Assembly: GCA_021018815.1 (NCBI GenBank)
Contig: JAITYX010000063.1
Location: forward strand, 1,984,001-2,048,000
Direction of reading: 5' to 3'
Length of the DNA stretch: 64,000 nt
Source: Talinum fruticosum
Taxonomy: Eukaryota; Streptophyta; Magnoliopsida; Caryophyllales; Talinaceae
The notes under the pieces were generated by a model that was given only the letters and a program-made list of their open reading frames with translations, did no database searches and was not told the DNA's origin. Within the stretch, counting starts at the first letter, position 1. The number at the start of each line of letters is the position of its first letter. Shown one piece after another: positions 1 through 11,411 of this stretch. The position numbers and the translations under genes are program-made.

Positions 1-595
1 CTCTCTCATCATCTCCCAAGTTCTCCACTTATTCTGTGTCTCTGGCTGACCATACACTCCTATAAATCTCATTGTCCTCTCTTCATCTTCCCACACCTCT
101 CCACAAATATGGTGGGCATCATAATTAAGAAACAAGCCGAAATCGACTTCTAATTTCCACAAGAGGGCTAGTCCACCCGATCTCCTGATGCTCCCTACGT
201 AGATACCATTATCAAAACGAGTCTTCCTCTTTATTCTCTCCATATCCATAATGTCCAACATTGTCTTAGAGAGAAAGACAATATCGGGGCCTTTCTTGTT
301 ACTCCACTTTTGGAGTATCTGAACTGATCGGGGGCTGCCACCCCCGACAGTTCCAACATATTATTTTCATAATGATTCGTGGGGCTGGGATAATCCATCC
401 TCTGCTACTACATGAAGAGTCTCGTTGTCAATTTCCATTCTGAGTCCATTTCAAAAACACGAGATAGAACTCCCGAAAGGGAACTGAGGAAACCTACACC
501 GATAGGAGCATATTGACAAAATTCACCGGCGCAAGACTGCACAAAACGCCCTATAGAGAAACCCTAGAGAGGTTTTCAACGGGACGGAGGACTTA
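1..595 (-). mobile_element. LINE (plant L1-type) 5' end, ORF2 endonuclease start, cut by window edge
   Basis: Read on the minus strand, an ORF2 start lies at about 370 and begins MKIICWNCRG, the usual opening of plant LINE apurinic endonucleases. After a frame change the reading continues with GPDIVFLSKTM, a FDNGIYVGS-type stretch and RFIGVYGQPETQNKWRTWE, which match the same segments of the second LINE near 32360-32640. Upstream of ORF2 (371-595) there is only a short leader containing TCTAGGGTTTCTC, also present near the 5' end of the second LINE at about 30620. The ORF1 region expected between leader and ORF2 is missing. The 3' part lies beyond position 1, so length and target duplication cannot be judged. 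The endonuclease frame is broken, so the copy is inactive. Confidence 0.8.
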
Positions 596-3500
596 TATAC
601 AGTGATGTTTGTATCAAATTAATTTCATAGCTGACCAAAGATATAGTAATTGGAGCAACTAATATGAAACTATGAATTTTACAAATTACAATTATTAATT
701 TTTGTGTTAAAAATTCCTATTTAAAATAAAGAACTTAAAATTTTCTGTTCAAAAGTCTTTTTTTTTTAATTAAAAAAAAACCTTTTGGCTCCTATTAGCT
801 GTTCTTTTCACACCTTGATGATAATGATATATTTAGGATGACTTGTTGGTTTTTGTTATAATTAAGATTTAACATTAGGAAATAGTAAGAGCCCTGTATA
901 AATATAAAACTCTGGTTGCACCATAAATATGAATTAAAGTAGTAGTCAAGATGTGATATTTTTGTCTAATCATTTACATCAACTAGTTCTTTTTTTTTTT
1001 TTTTAATAAACAATAAATTAAATGAGTTGTCAATTCAAAAACAAAAGAAAAATATAATAAAGAAAAGGATGGAGATAAATAAAAATTTGAAAGAAGGGAA
1101 AATAATATACATACAAAGTAATAAAAAGTTCAAATATTTATATGAAGAAAAAGGAAAAGTAAACATCTTAGGAAAGGGATGCATATTAATAATGACTTTT
1201 TCCCTTTTTCTTTTAATTTTTTGATTGCTGCACTTATAAGTTATTTTCTTTTCTTTGATAACATAATATAATTTATTTTTTTATTCGAACCAACATAAGT
1301 TATTTTATTTCATAAAACTTAAATTTAGATCGTACAGGGTAACGAATTTTGAACTATTTGAACCAAATGGTAATGTAAAATATAAGTTGAATATATCTAG
1401 ACTTTAAATAATATGTTGAAAAACTTGTCTCTATGAGGTGTTGCTTAGTTTAGCAATATTATTTTTTAACTTATCTAGTACAATTTCGCTTTAGATGATA
1501 TCAGATGAATTTAAATAAATTTAATTTTTATACATTATGAGTTATTAAATAACTTAAATTCAATCGGGACAAATTCTGATACATTAAATATAATTTTATA
1601 AAAATGTTAATTAAAATAAGCTAAAAAGGAATAGGCTCAAAAACACCGTAGAATTTTCGTCGGAAAAAATGTGCTTGTGTAATTGAAATTGTACTTGCAT
1701 GTGCACGGCCCAACATTACGAACGAACACACTTGCGCTGCCCAAACTCCACTCTCTAATATCTCCCTCCGACCTAACCATCCCAAACCCAAACCATCTCT
1801 CTCTCTCTCTCTTCTGGTTAGATCTCACGCCGCCGGCAAGTTAACACATGGACCCACTGACCCGGCCTTAACCACACCCACAACCCCCTCTTCAAATCTC
1901 AGCCTCAAGTTCCTTCTCTCTCCCCCAAAAAACAAAAAAAAGAATATCTTAGAAAGATCTTTTTCTCTCTATTTACCAAGTCACCCTCTCTCCCCATTTC
2001 CGCCACCTGGACTGCACCATTTTTTAAAAAAAATTCTAACCTTTTTTTCAATTTTTTAAATCTGGGGAGGAAAAAGTGTTATTTTATTCCGCCCCATTAT
2101 TTTTCGCTTTACTTTACTGACCTAACCAGAAGAAGAACCACCTTGAAAATGAAACCCCTAAAATTGACCCCCAAACATAACTTGTGGTCGGTGTTTTTTC
2201 TCTTTTTGCCTTTTTTCACACCCGAAAAACGAGCGGTCCAGAACCCTCCAAAAATATAATTAAAAAATATGTGGTCCATAACCGCAGAAATATTATCGTC
2301 CTAACCAAGCAAAGGGAAGTTCCGCTTTTGCCCCTCGGTGGACATGTGGCAGCGAGAGCTAGAAAGGGCGGAAAGTTGTGACGTGGCCAAAAGTGCAGCG
2401 AAAAGTCCACGTGGATTTTTCCAGCTGTCTTTCTCTTTCTTTTTTTTTTAAAAAAATTCTCCTATTATCATCATCATCAACAATCCATCCTCATCCCTAA
2501 CTCATGGCCTACTTTCTCTCTCCTTTCTCTCTCCTCCCTGTCCACCTCCACTCACTGCTTTTTTTAGAGGCTGTAGATATTTTGGGGTTTTCTTTTTTTC
2601 TTTTTTTGGGCAGATAAATATCATTTTTTAATTTCAATTTTTTTTTCCTTGGATGGGCATCAAATTTGGCATGAATGAATGATGAATAATATCTTTGAAT
2701 ATATCTATCTAATCTGCCCACCCACACCAAAAGGAGATGACACGCGCCCCACCGCCGCGCTTGAATATACTCGCGGAATTTGTGGAGCCACATGGGGGCA
2801 AGTACAACCACAAATGAAAATCTCACAGCTAGCATTCTGAATTTAAATTAAAAAAATAAATAAATAAAAAGTGGGGTTTTCCTTCTTTTATTATTTTTTG
2901 AGGGGGTTTGATTTAATGCTTGCCTTAGGTGTTCCGCTAGAGCCGCATTTAATTTCTTCTACGCAAATATATGACCCCTTCTACCCCTTCCTGTAACCAA
3001 CTTCTTCTAGCACCTTGTACATAAATAGGAGCCTACAAGGATAAGGGAAAAAATAAAGAAAAAAGAGAAAAAATCCTCCATCATAGAAAAGTATTGAAGA
3101 TAATTTTAAGATAATTTTATGAAAAATAAACATAATACAATTTGAAATATTATAGAATATGATATTTATGGGTGATAGTGTTTACGATAATAGATATTGA
3201 AGTTAAAAAAATTATGCCTAAAATTATAAAAAACGAACAGAAATAATATATATTAGAAAAGAATAAAAACGAATAGAAACGATTAATAGAAAGAACGGAA
3301 ACGAATAGAAAATACAAATAAATGATAATTTTTATGTAATTTTGAATGAGACCCTTAATATAATTATTTTTTCAGTAAAGATATGCTTAACTATGAGCTT
3401 ACTATCATTTTTTTGGCTGAGTAGCTTACTATAATTTGTGTATTATGTCCTCGTAATTTTCCCTTTTGGTATTGCTATTTGATTGCCAATTATTGTTATT

Positions 3501-4255
3501 TGTAGAATGTGAGATCTTAAAAACATTTATGCTCAATTTTTTTCCAAACTAATCCTTACAAGATAAAAGTTGGGATAATTTCCAACGTTTTTAAGCAAAA
3601 CAAAATTTTAGACAAAATTCAAGAGTAGAAAATTAATTTTGTCATATGATTAAATATTTCAAGAAAAAAATGTGAAAATCAAAAATGAGAATAAACACTA
3701 TTTTAAAAAACATGCTTTATAACTCTCAGTTAAATAATCTCACATGTCGTTGACCAAATGAGGAAAAAGATGAAGATGAAATCACAATTGCCTGCATAAA
3801 CGAAAGAGGTTAGTAGTTACCCAAAAATAATAAGAATAATAATTGAACGTATATATGTATTTAAATGTGATTTTTCATTGACCAAAAAACTGCCCGGTCA
3901 ATTACATTTAAAATGTTTAATTATTTATATTCTTAAATTTTGATTATTTGCTAAAGTTTTTATAGATGTGAAGGTCCTTTATAATTTACTTATTTGTAAA
4001 AAAAAAATTATTTATTTAAAGGAAGTTTATCTAAAATTTATTGAATTGTTTAATGACACTAAATACATTATATTTTGAGTTTAAATTTTTCTCTACTTCT
4101 AATAGAAATAACTCATGAAAAAAGAAAAAAATAAAAGAAAAAGAGAAATAAATTGAAGTCAAATTTCATGCGTTTAATTGGGTAAAAAGTTTGACAAGAG
4201 CAAATAAAGGGCGTAATATTCTGAGTGAGGTCAAAAAACTGGGGAATTTTAGGGT
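596..4255. other. AT-rich intergenic stretch upstream of the REVEILLE gene
   Basis: No open frame here has recognisable protein content. The stretch holds poly(A)/poly(T) runs, a CT-rich and less AT-rich block at about 1740-2000, a G-box core CACGTG at 2408-2413 and the ACGAATAGAAA-type repeat listed separately at 3150-3345. Its last part is the distal promoter of the REVEILLE-like gene. Confidence 0.6.
3150..3345. repeat. Interspersed repeat copy 1 (ACGAAYAGAAA-rich, inverted ends)
   Basis: An A-rich segment contains repeated AACGAATAGAAA / AACGAACAGAAA units and ends in TTTTTATGTAATTTTGAA. Its left side contains the near-reverse complement (AAATTATAAAAAACG). A clearly related segment with the same motif order and the same end sequence lies at 45295-45460. 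The two ends of each copy are inverted relative to each other, so this looks like a short non-coding transposon, but I cannot assign a family. Confidence 0.5.
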
Positions 4256-4261
4256 CACGTG
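4256..4261. promoter_or_regulatory. G-box CACGTG (distal)
   Basis: A palindromic G-box core, the binding site of plant bHLH and bZIP factors, lies about 950 bp upstream of the REVEILLE start codon. Its function is inferred from position only. Confidence 0.4.
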
Positions 4262-4496
4262 CTCTTACCAAATGTTCAACTAACTTCATTTTCGAAGGGA
4301 AAAAAAGGGAAAAGAAAAAGCGAAAATTGTGGGAGCCGCAAAAACGGCGACGTGTCACTCTCTTTGTGGCAAGTCTTATCTGATCACTTCACTCGCGCGC
4401 GTGGGATTAAAGCCTCCACAGTCAATTAAGAGAGCTAAGTAATCCAGATTTTTCCGAAATTAAAAAATCATAAAACCCAAAAAGACAAATGCTCGC

Positions 4497-4502
4497 CACG
4501 TG
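4497..4502. promoter_or_regulatory. G-box CACGTG (proximal)
   Basis: A second G-box (GCCACGTGTC) lies about 230 bp upstream of the CT-rich leader of the REVEILLE-like gene. A G-box with GT context is typical of light-responsive or ABA-responsive plant promoters; here this is inference. Confidence 0.45.
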
Positions 4503-4585
4503 TCCTCCGCTACTTTGAACCTGAGCCACAAGATGCCACAGGCTTCTCGAGAATTCTACCAAAATCTCTTGCCCCTTAGAAAATT

Positions 4586-4593
4586 AAAAATCT
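4586..4593 (+). promoter_or_regulatory. CCA1-binding-type site AAAAATCT
   Basis: AAAAATCT is the classical CCA1-binding site sequence. It lies 140 bp upstream of the CT-rich leader of a gene that itself encodes a CCA1/REVEILLE-type MYB, so clock feedback is plausible. An 8-bp match in AT-rich DNA can easily be chance. Confidence 0.35.
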
Positions 4594-4725
4594 TTTTGGT
4601 TTAAAAAAGAAAAATCCTTCTCCTTCATATCATATCACACCCTTAAAATCCCTCTTCCTCACATAAACCCATTTGGCCATTTCCGACGTGTCTTCCTCTG
4701 CGTTTTTCTTCTTCATTTCTCTCCA

Positions 4726-4730
<5 letters not shown>

Positions 4731-4763
<33 letters not shown>
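4731..4763 (+). repeat. (CT)n microsatellite in the probable 5' leader
   Basis: A pure CT run of about 33 bases lies in a stretch rich in TTCTTC. Such runs are common at plant transcription starts and in 5' UTRs. The leader from here to the start codon at 5212 has no splice signals I would trust. Confidence 0.7.
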
Positions 4764-4765
<2 letters not shown>

Positions 4766-5133
4766 GTTCTCAGCTTGGGGATTATCTTCCTGTTTCTGCA
4801 AATTCTGCTTCCTTGAAGCTGCGAGGAATTTGATTTTTTGATTTTGGTTGTGTCTGTTTATTTGCTCGTTTTCTGCTTAAAATCAAGCAAAAATTCAAGC
4901 AATTCCGTGCGATCTCGTGTGATTTGAGCTGCAAATTTCGCGAATTTGAGCTTCTAATCGGTGTTTTCTCCCTTAGAATTGGTGTTGCTTTCGAAGAGGT
5001 TGATTGATTCTCGGTGTTGTGTTTGGATCGGTTGGTGAATTGTTGTTTCGGCGCTGGTTGTTGAGTTGAGCAAGCGAGAGTGCTGGGAAGTGTCTTTTGG
5101 AATTGGTTTGGAGTTCCGATTTTTTGTTTTCTT

Positions 5134-5148
5134 ATGAATCCGAGCTGA
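5134..5148 (+). other. Four-codon upstream ORF in the REVEILLE leader
   Basis: This is the only ATG between the CT-rich tract and the main start. It encodes MNPS followed by TGA and ends 63 bases before the main ATG. A uORF this short can lower translation slightly, but no regulatory role can be shown from sequence. Confidence 0.4.
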
Positions 5149-5211
5149 TTATAGAGATCGAGTTCGTGAAATTCGGTATTAGCTGTGTAATCGACGAAGC
5201 TTTCTTCAACT

Positions 5212-7761
5212 ATGGTGATTCAAGTAAGTTTCAGGAACTTTTCTCTTTCTGATTTGTTTCAATTCGTTGAGGAGTTTCTTTTCGTAAAATATTTGATATT
5301 TGATTGAACTATTTTCCTGGATATATGAGTAAAGAGAACTGGAATTTTACTAGAATTGGTAAAAGTTAGGGAGGAATTTGCAATTAATTGATAGTATAAG
5401 CTTTATTGATTTGAGGTATTTCGTTTGATGCCGTGTAGATTTGGAGAATATATGCTAATAATATCAAAAAAAGAACATATATTTTTTAATCATGATCGAT
5501 TATGCAAATAAAAACAATTAATTTTAGGCCAGATTGAGTCAAGAAATCTGTTCTGGTTATCGGTTCTCAAAAGAAATGTTTGACAACAGCTGAAAGCAAG
5601 GGTTAGAGGTTTTGTAGTTCTGAGATAGGCTTGATAGAGTTTTCTGTGGATGAATAAAGCCCAGTTGACAATGTCCCCTTTTATGTCTCCCTCTGAACCG
5701 AAAGGCAAAGGGAATCTATAGAACTTGGATAATTGCCGTTTAATGGGGGCACAACAAGGATAATTTTCTTATTGAAATGGAAGTTAAACTGTAAAGTTGA
5801 GAATTGGATTGTTTTCTGATTGAGAGATGGCAATCCTTTACGGATGTTAGGTTATTTGGTGGGTGTTTTGGCCTTATTGAGCATCTAATCTATTTGACAT
5901 GGGTCATTTCTGACCTGTTGGATATGGGTTTCGCCAGTTCTGAATGTATGCATTATTGAATGAACCCACTGCTTTTAATATTTTTTTGTTGTTTGTTGCA
6001 TATATGAGGGCGAGTGGTGGGTTGATTAGGTACTTATATTCTCCTCTTTGTACTTTCAGGCTCAGGCTAGTGGTCCTCAATCAAACACCCGTGTTACATC
6101 TGACAATGGTATTGTGTTGGATGGCGGTGCTCAGCCAGGAGCAGGGGAAGGCCATGTTCCAAAGGTTTAGATCTATAGCCTTTTGAGTCCCCTTCTTGGG
6201 TCTACTGATCTTGTACCTGATTTTTCAGTGCCTTATTGTTCTACTTTCCTTTCCATTTTCTGAAACAGATTAGGAAGCCATACACTATAACAAAGCAAAG
6301 GGAAAGATGGACTGAAGAAGAGCATAAGAAGTTCCTTGAAGCTTTGAAGCTGTATGGCCGAGCTTGGAGAAAGATAGAGGGTAAATTTTGAGAACAAAAG
6401 GATGATTTGAAGGAGTTTACTGTATTCCCTCTGTTAAATAATGTATGCTTTTGTACAGAGCACGTTGGAAGTAAGACCGCAGTCCAAATCCGCAGTCACG
6501 CCCAGAAATTCTTCTCTAAGGTCGATTGCCCATTCTTTAGCCCTTGTTTAAAGTAAGTCATACTATTTAAGACCTCGAAGGCGTGCAAACGTTCTTTGGA
6601 GGGTCGACTTTTATGCCCTCCAGTTCTCTAATCATCTATTGGCTCTTTGTTCAGGTAGTGCGTGAATCAAATAACAGCAACGCAACCTCAATTGAGCCCA
6701 TTGAGATACCCCCTCCTCGTCCTAAGAGGAAACCAATGCACCCATATCCTCGTAAACTTGTGCCACCTTCCCAAAAAGATTCCCCAATTGAACAGCGAGC
6801 GAGATCTACATCTCCTCATTCTTCACTCTCAGAGCAAGAGAACCAATCACCTACTTCAGTGTTATCTGCTGTCATCTCTGACACTGTAGGATCTGCAGAT
6901 TCTACTACCCCAAATGGCAGCCCCTCTCCGTGTTCTGCTAATTTCGTCAACCAAGTGGAGTTTTTGCCTTGTGAAGATGGCTCCCCACAAGATGACATGC
7001 ATCTGTCCCAATCGGCTCCAGAAGATCTTGTTTCAGTGGTACTGATAATGATACTAAATCTGTCTTTTGATTTATAGTGTGATGATTGTTTCTGTGTGTG
7101 TCATCATATTGACTCTGGTTATGACTGGAAATGCCAGAAACTGGAGCTGTTCCCGAATATAGATGCATTTGACAAGGAGTGTTCAGATGGCGCCAGGGTT
7201 CTGAAGCTATTTGGACAGGATGTACTTGTCCCCAAAAAGCCATCTGATTCATTGTGCAGTTCAGAGATGGATGAAGGTGTTCTCCAGACATCTCAAGAGG
7301 ATTCGAAGCACATGGATTTCACACTAGGAATCTCTGAAAATTCGTGGAATGAATTTAACAGTAGAGTTCACCATATGGGTGGGAACACAAACCATGTAGA
7401 GAAACCGATTCCTCTGCCATGGTGGGTTTTCTTCAAGGGCATGCCTATACCTCCTTACGCAACCCATCTCGAGGAGGCCCAAGAGAAGGAAACTCAGAGG
7501 GAGGGATCATGTGCAGCAGGTTCAGACAGCGGGTCAGTGAATGACACAGGAACTGTGGATAAGAGCTGGGATACTGAGACTCAGTCCTCTCAGGAGCCAA
7601 ATCAAGAGAAGAAAACCACCTTACTCGAGAAGAGATCTAGCATTGAAAAGGGCACCAAGGGGTTCGTGCCATACAAAAGATGCTTATCAGACAGAGATCT
7701 ACAGTCATCAACCATAACAGGTGACGAGAAAAGAGGGCAAAGAATCCGGCTTTGCTTATAG
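5212..7761 (+). CDS. RVE1-like: REVEILLE / LHY-CCA1-like single-MYB transcription factor (RVE1/RVE7 group)
   Basis: A nuclear transcription factor of the single-MYB clock family, which binds evening-element and CCA1-site DNA. Six coding exons with GT-AG introns and matching phases: 5212-5223, 6060-6164, 6269-6380, 6459-6520, 6655-7038, 7138-7761, giving about 432 residues. The first exon encodes only MVIQ. The MYB repeat (about residues 40-95) opens with [18 protein letters not shown], continues [17 protein letters not shown] and ends [15 protein letters not shown]; the SHAQKFF motif marks this family. The tail after it is basic and proline-rich ([16 protein letters not shown]), as in RVE1, RVE2 and RVE7 rather than the RVE8 group. 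The protein ends GQRIRLCL. Two G-boxes and a CCA1-type site lie upstream, which fits light or clock control. I see no defect. The family call is very secure; the exact orthologue (RVE1 versus RVE7) is less so. Confidence 0.95.
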
Positions 7762-10700
7762 CAACGTGAGTAGAGTTTCCTTCCCTTAGGTAGGTCATGA
7801 GTACATTATTCATCAAAATATCAGTAGATGCAGTACAGATACATATTACTAGACTGGTGACAATTTTGGTTGCGGTTCAATAATCTGAGTGTAAATTGAA
7901 GTGTAATGATAAAAATCCGCAACAAGGTAGGAGGCTGAGAAGGTCATATAACATCGTATCATATCATAAGCGGGATAGCGCGGCCAACAAAAGGCTATGT
8001 AGAGATTGAGCCATCTTCTTCCAACTTGCTGGATCTATATAACCTGATGCTGCTCTAGTGTGTTTTCTTAATTCTTTGTTTTTTTACATTTCTTTTTTTT
8101 TGTTTAATTTTTTTCTCTGGACCTATGTTTCTGGGATAATGAGCACCTGTACCCTAGTTTCTTTTATCCTTTTTTTTTGGCTTTTTTTTATTGGGGCATG
8201 TTAAAAGTCAGTGAATTGTGAATTATGGCAAGTTTCCTGAATTTTGTATGGATAGATAGTTTGTGGGGGTTTTTTTTTTTTTTTTGTACCAATACATGAC
8301 AAGGGCCTCTCCTTTTGGCCTTTATTCGTTTATTGTTTGGATGAATCAGGAAATTAAGATATTTATCAGGAAAATAAAATAAAAAAAGAAATAGAGATAA
8401 GGAGGAGGTATCAATATCAATATTGAATAAAAAGTGACAGGTTGATGTAGGTGGAGGTGCCAATTAATTAAATCCAATAAAAGGGAATTTGTGATGGCAT
8501 AAATATTTGTGGTTGTGAAGCAATGGACGTTAGTGGCATTTGTGGCCCAAATTCATGTACTTTGGAAAGCGATTGTCTTATCTCTTTGATTTTTTCGAAT
8601 AATGATCATCACCACCGTTGTCATCCGGAACCTTCAAAATATTGTGATCTGGCTTCTGTTGTGGGATTCTGATGTATTACATTCGACAAATCTGATCTGG
8701 AATTTGACATTTGAAACATATTAATTGGATTTGTAGCGATTGCCTTTAAAATTGATTCGAAATAACCCATTCGTCGGGTGTCTAGATCTATTATTAAATA
8801 ACGGATTTTTGGATGAAAATAACACGAACTTTAGGATTATTAAATAAAAATAATACGAACTCTTTTTTGGATGTTAGTAATGTAAACTTCAATACCGTTT
8901 AATTCAAGGGTTGTGACTTGGATGTAAATTTTTAAATGCTTCACGGAGCATATACTCCTATATGAGAGAAAAATATTAGAGCTCACAAAATTTTCTTATT
9001 TTTCCGTTCATCCAATTATCTCATAAGTGCATATAAAACGTTATGTAACTTGGAGATATGACATTGTAAAGTATGGTGCTTATGTGGATGACAAAGTTGA
9101 TATTTTGACCTTTTTAAAAACTTTTTGAAACTAAATTGACACATAAATTCCCTTATATCAATTTTTTTAAAAAATGTTAACAATATTTTCAATTTTTATA
9201 ATACTTTGGATATTTTATGTTTTATATAAATTTTTTGTATTTCATAACTTTTTCATACTGTATATAGAGTTTTTTTAATCTTCTAAGTAAATTTTTTAAT
9301 ATAAAAAGAAAATTTTAGTTACCCATATGAGAGATAAAGATAAACACACTTAACCGCTTATGTGGCTATTAAAAAAGTTAGTCAACAAATTAATTTCACG
9401 ATCCACGTCAAAGCCATGCTTTGCAACATCATCTTTCTACCGAAGCACAACCCTATGAACTCGGTGGTGTTAAGTTGACATAAGAGAGGAATTTTATTGT
9501 TAGCGAATTTTTTTAACATATATATTGCTCTATTATTAGTAGTATTAACTTTTTCTTTTTTAAAGATTAAGGTAATTTATTGATCTCATTTTTTAATCAA
9601 CAACATCGTATCTTGTGGAGATGTTGAACTCAATAATATTATCCATTATTGGAAGTAGAAAATGAAATGCTTGAATATGATTCTCAAGTCTTTTCAAAAC
9701 ATGTCATAATGAAGTTTAAGGAGAAGATACAAAACTAGAGCACCAGAATGAATCTGAACCCATCCCATGCTGCCATTGTCACTCAAAAATACACAAAAAC
9801 AATAAACAATTCCAGAGGCAGAGGGAGTTGACTTGGAGCCACAGAATTGGAGGGCAGAGAATCCAGGAAGAGCAAATGTAGTGGTTGTGAACAATGACAA
9901 CAAGACAGGAGCAGGGCATGGCGCTGATCTGCTCATTCTGGGGCTCAAAGGGTAGGCCTCAATGAAATCTTCCTTCCAGTAGAATCCCTTGCCTTGTGGC
10001 TTGTGAAGCTTCTAGCAGTTTGTATCACATCTCTCTTTCCTGCCCAATCACAGAATATTGGTGTCTTTGGGAGGTGCTTTCCTTGTGCTTGGCCTTTTTC
10101 TTCTTATTTTAATGTGTTTTGCTTCTGTGCCTTTCCCTTTTTTGTTTTTGTTAATGATGGAGCACTCTAAGCTTATCCACATAGATGTACAAATAGGGTT
10201 TCTTAAACACGGATAATTTTACTCGTAAAATTGGATGTCAATAATTTATTGTTCAAATTGGACGTCACTAATTTCAATTTATGATCCTATTTGTTTTATT
10301 TTGGACTGTTATCGAGTTAACAGAGGTTTAGTTCCGTGACGGTAATATCGTGTAAGATATAACATAATGAATATAAACGACTAACAGGTAGTACAAACTA
10401 ATAACTGACTGTCAAATATGGACTTAATCCATGCCGCCCCTACCTAGAGTAGCATGACAATAGGCTCGTTAAGGGAGCTTGTTTACCATTCCCAAAAAAA
10501 GGAAAAAGAAAAAAAAAAGAAGAGGAGAGGAGACTTGAAATAAGGATATAAGATTAAACTACATCTCTTGTTCTTATGCTCAAGTAAAATAGAGTTGTTA
10601 AAGTTATACATGTATAGGCTTTCTACAATTAGTAATAGTAATACAGTAATAAAGAAAAAAGCTATAGAATTAGCTAGTGAAGGTCTGTAAAAGTTAGTGT

Positions 10701-10984
10701 CAATTTTCTTTGAATTCCTTTTTTTTTTTTTTTTAATGATTGATAACCTGAACAACCATAAAAACATTAAGGCCTATTTAGTTCTTGAAAATTTGGGTGC
10801 AAAAATTCAAATGGAAATGGAAGTGAGGAGGGGAAAAACAGTTTGGGGTAATTTTATTTTATTTCTGTTGTTTAGATTGAAGAAAAATATAAGGAAAAAG
10901 ATAACAGTGAGAGGTATTATAGTATATATTTGTTGTAAGGGGTATTTTGGCAATATTTTAATCCACAAATCCTAAATATAAAAT
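7762..10984. other. Non-coding stretch downstream of the REVEILLE gene
   Basis: The first 300-500 bases are the probable 3' UTR, rich in T runs (about 8060-8290). Beyond that the DNA is AT-rich, with no open frame that resembles a known protein on either strand. Confidence 0.5.
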
Positions 10985-11411
10985 TAAGGCTATGTTCGGC
11001 AAAATGAGTTGTTGGAATAGCGGATAGACTGTTTATGTAATTGATAACCATTAGATTTTAAGCTGTTAGCGAGATAATTGTTCTAAACAGATTGAATAAA
11101 TGTGTTTGGTAAATTTAATATTTGAGTTAGATATTTATTGTAAATTGACGTAAAAGGATACGAATAATTTGCCAAATATAAATTAATGAAGGGATGTTTT
11201 TGTAAAAAAATATATAAAACGCTACTTTTAAATGTGAAAAGCTTATTATTTTTAGACTTTTCGAAACATTATTTGAAACGCTATAAACTATTACAAACGC
11301 TAATTAAAACACTTAGTTTACCTAACATTAATATTTTTAGTTGGTTAATGTTTTAAGCTTGAGTCAAGACACTTAACACTATTCCAAACAGTGTTGTCGA
11401 ACAGTGCATAA
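10985..11411. mobile_element. Candidate MITE with imperfect terminal inverted repeats
   Basis: The left end, TAAGGCTATGTTCGGCAA, pairs with the right end TTGTCGAACAGTGCATAA read in reverse complement (13 of 18 positions). The interior is about 390 bp, AT-rich and non-coding. I could not find a convincing target duplication, so the family and exact ends are uncertain. Confidence 0.4.

Noticed and set aside
2509..2835. 108-codon minus-strand open frame upstream of the REVEILLE gene
   Set aside because: Composition is dominated by T/A runs and lysine-rich text, with no motif and no splice or promoter context; treated as chance.
6816..7291. Minus-strand frames overlapping the REVEILLE exons
   Set aside because: They are antisense shadows of the well-supported plus-strand exons.
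9694..9948. 84-codon minus-strand frame (MSPRMSRSAPCPAP...)
   Set aside because: No recognisable domain, no partner exon and no codon-pattern support; could not be told from chance.
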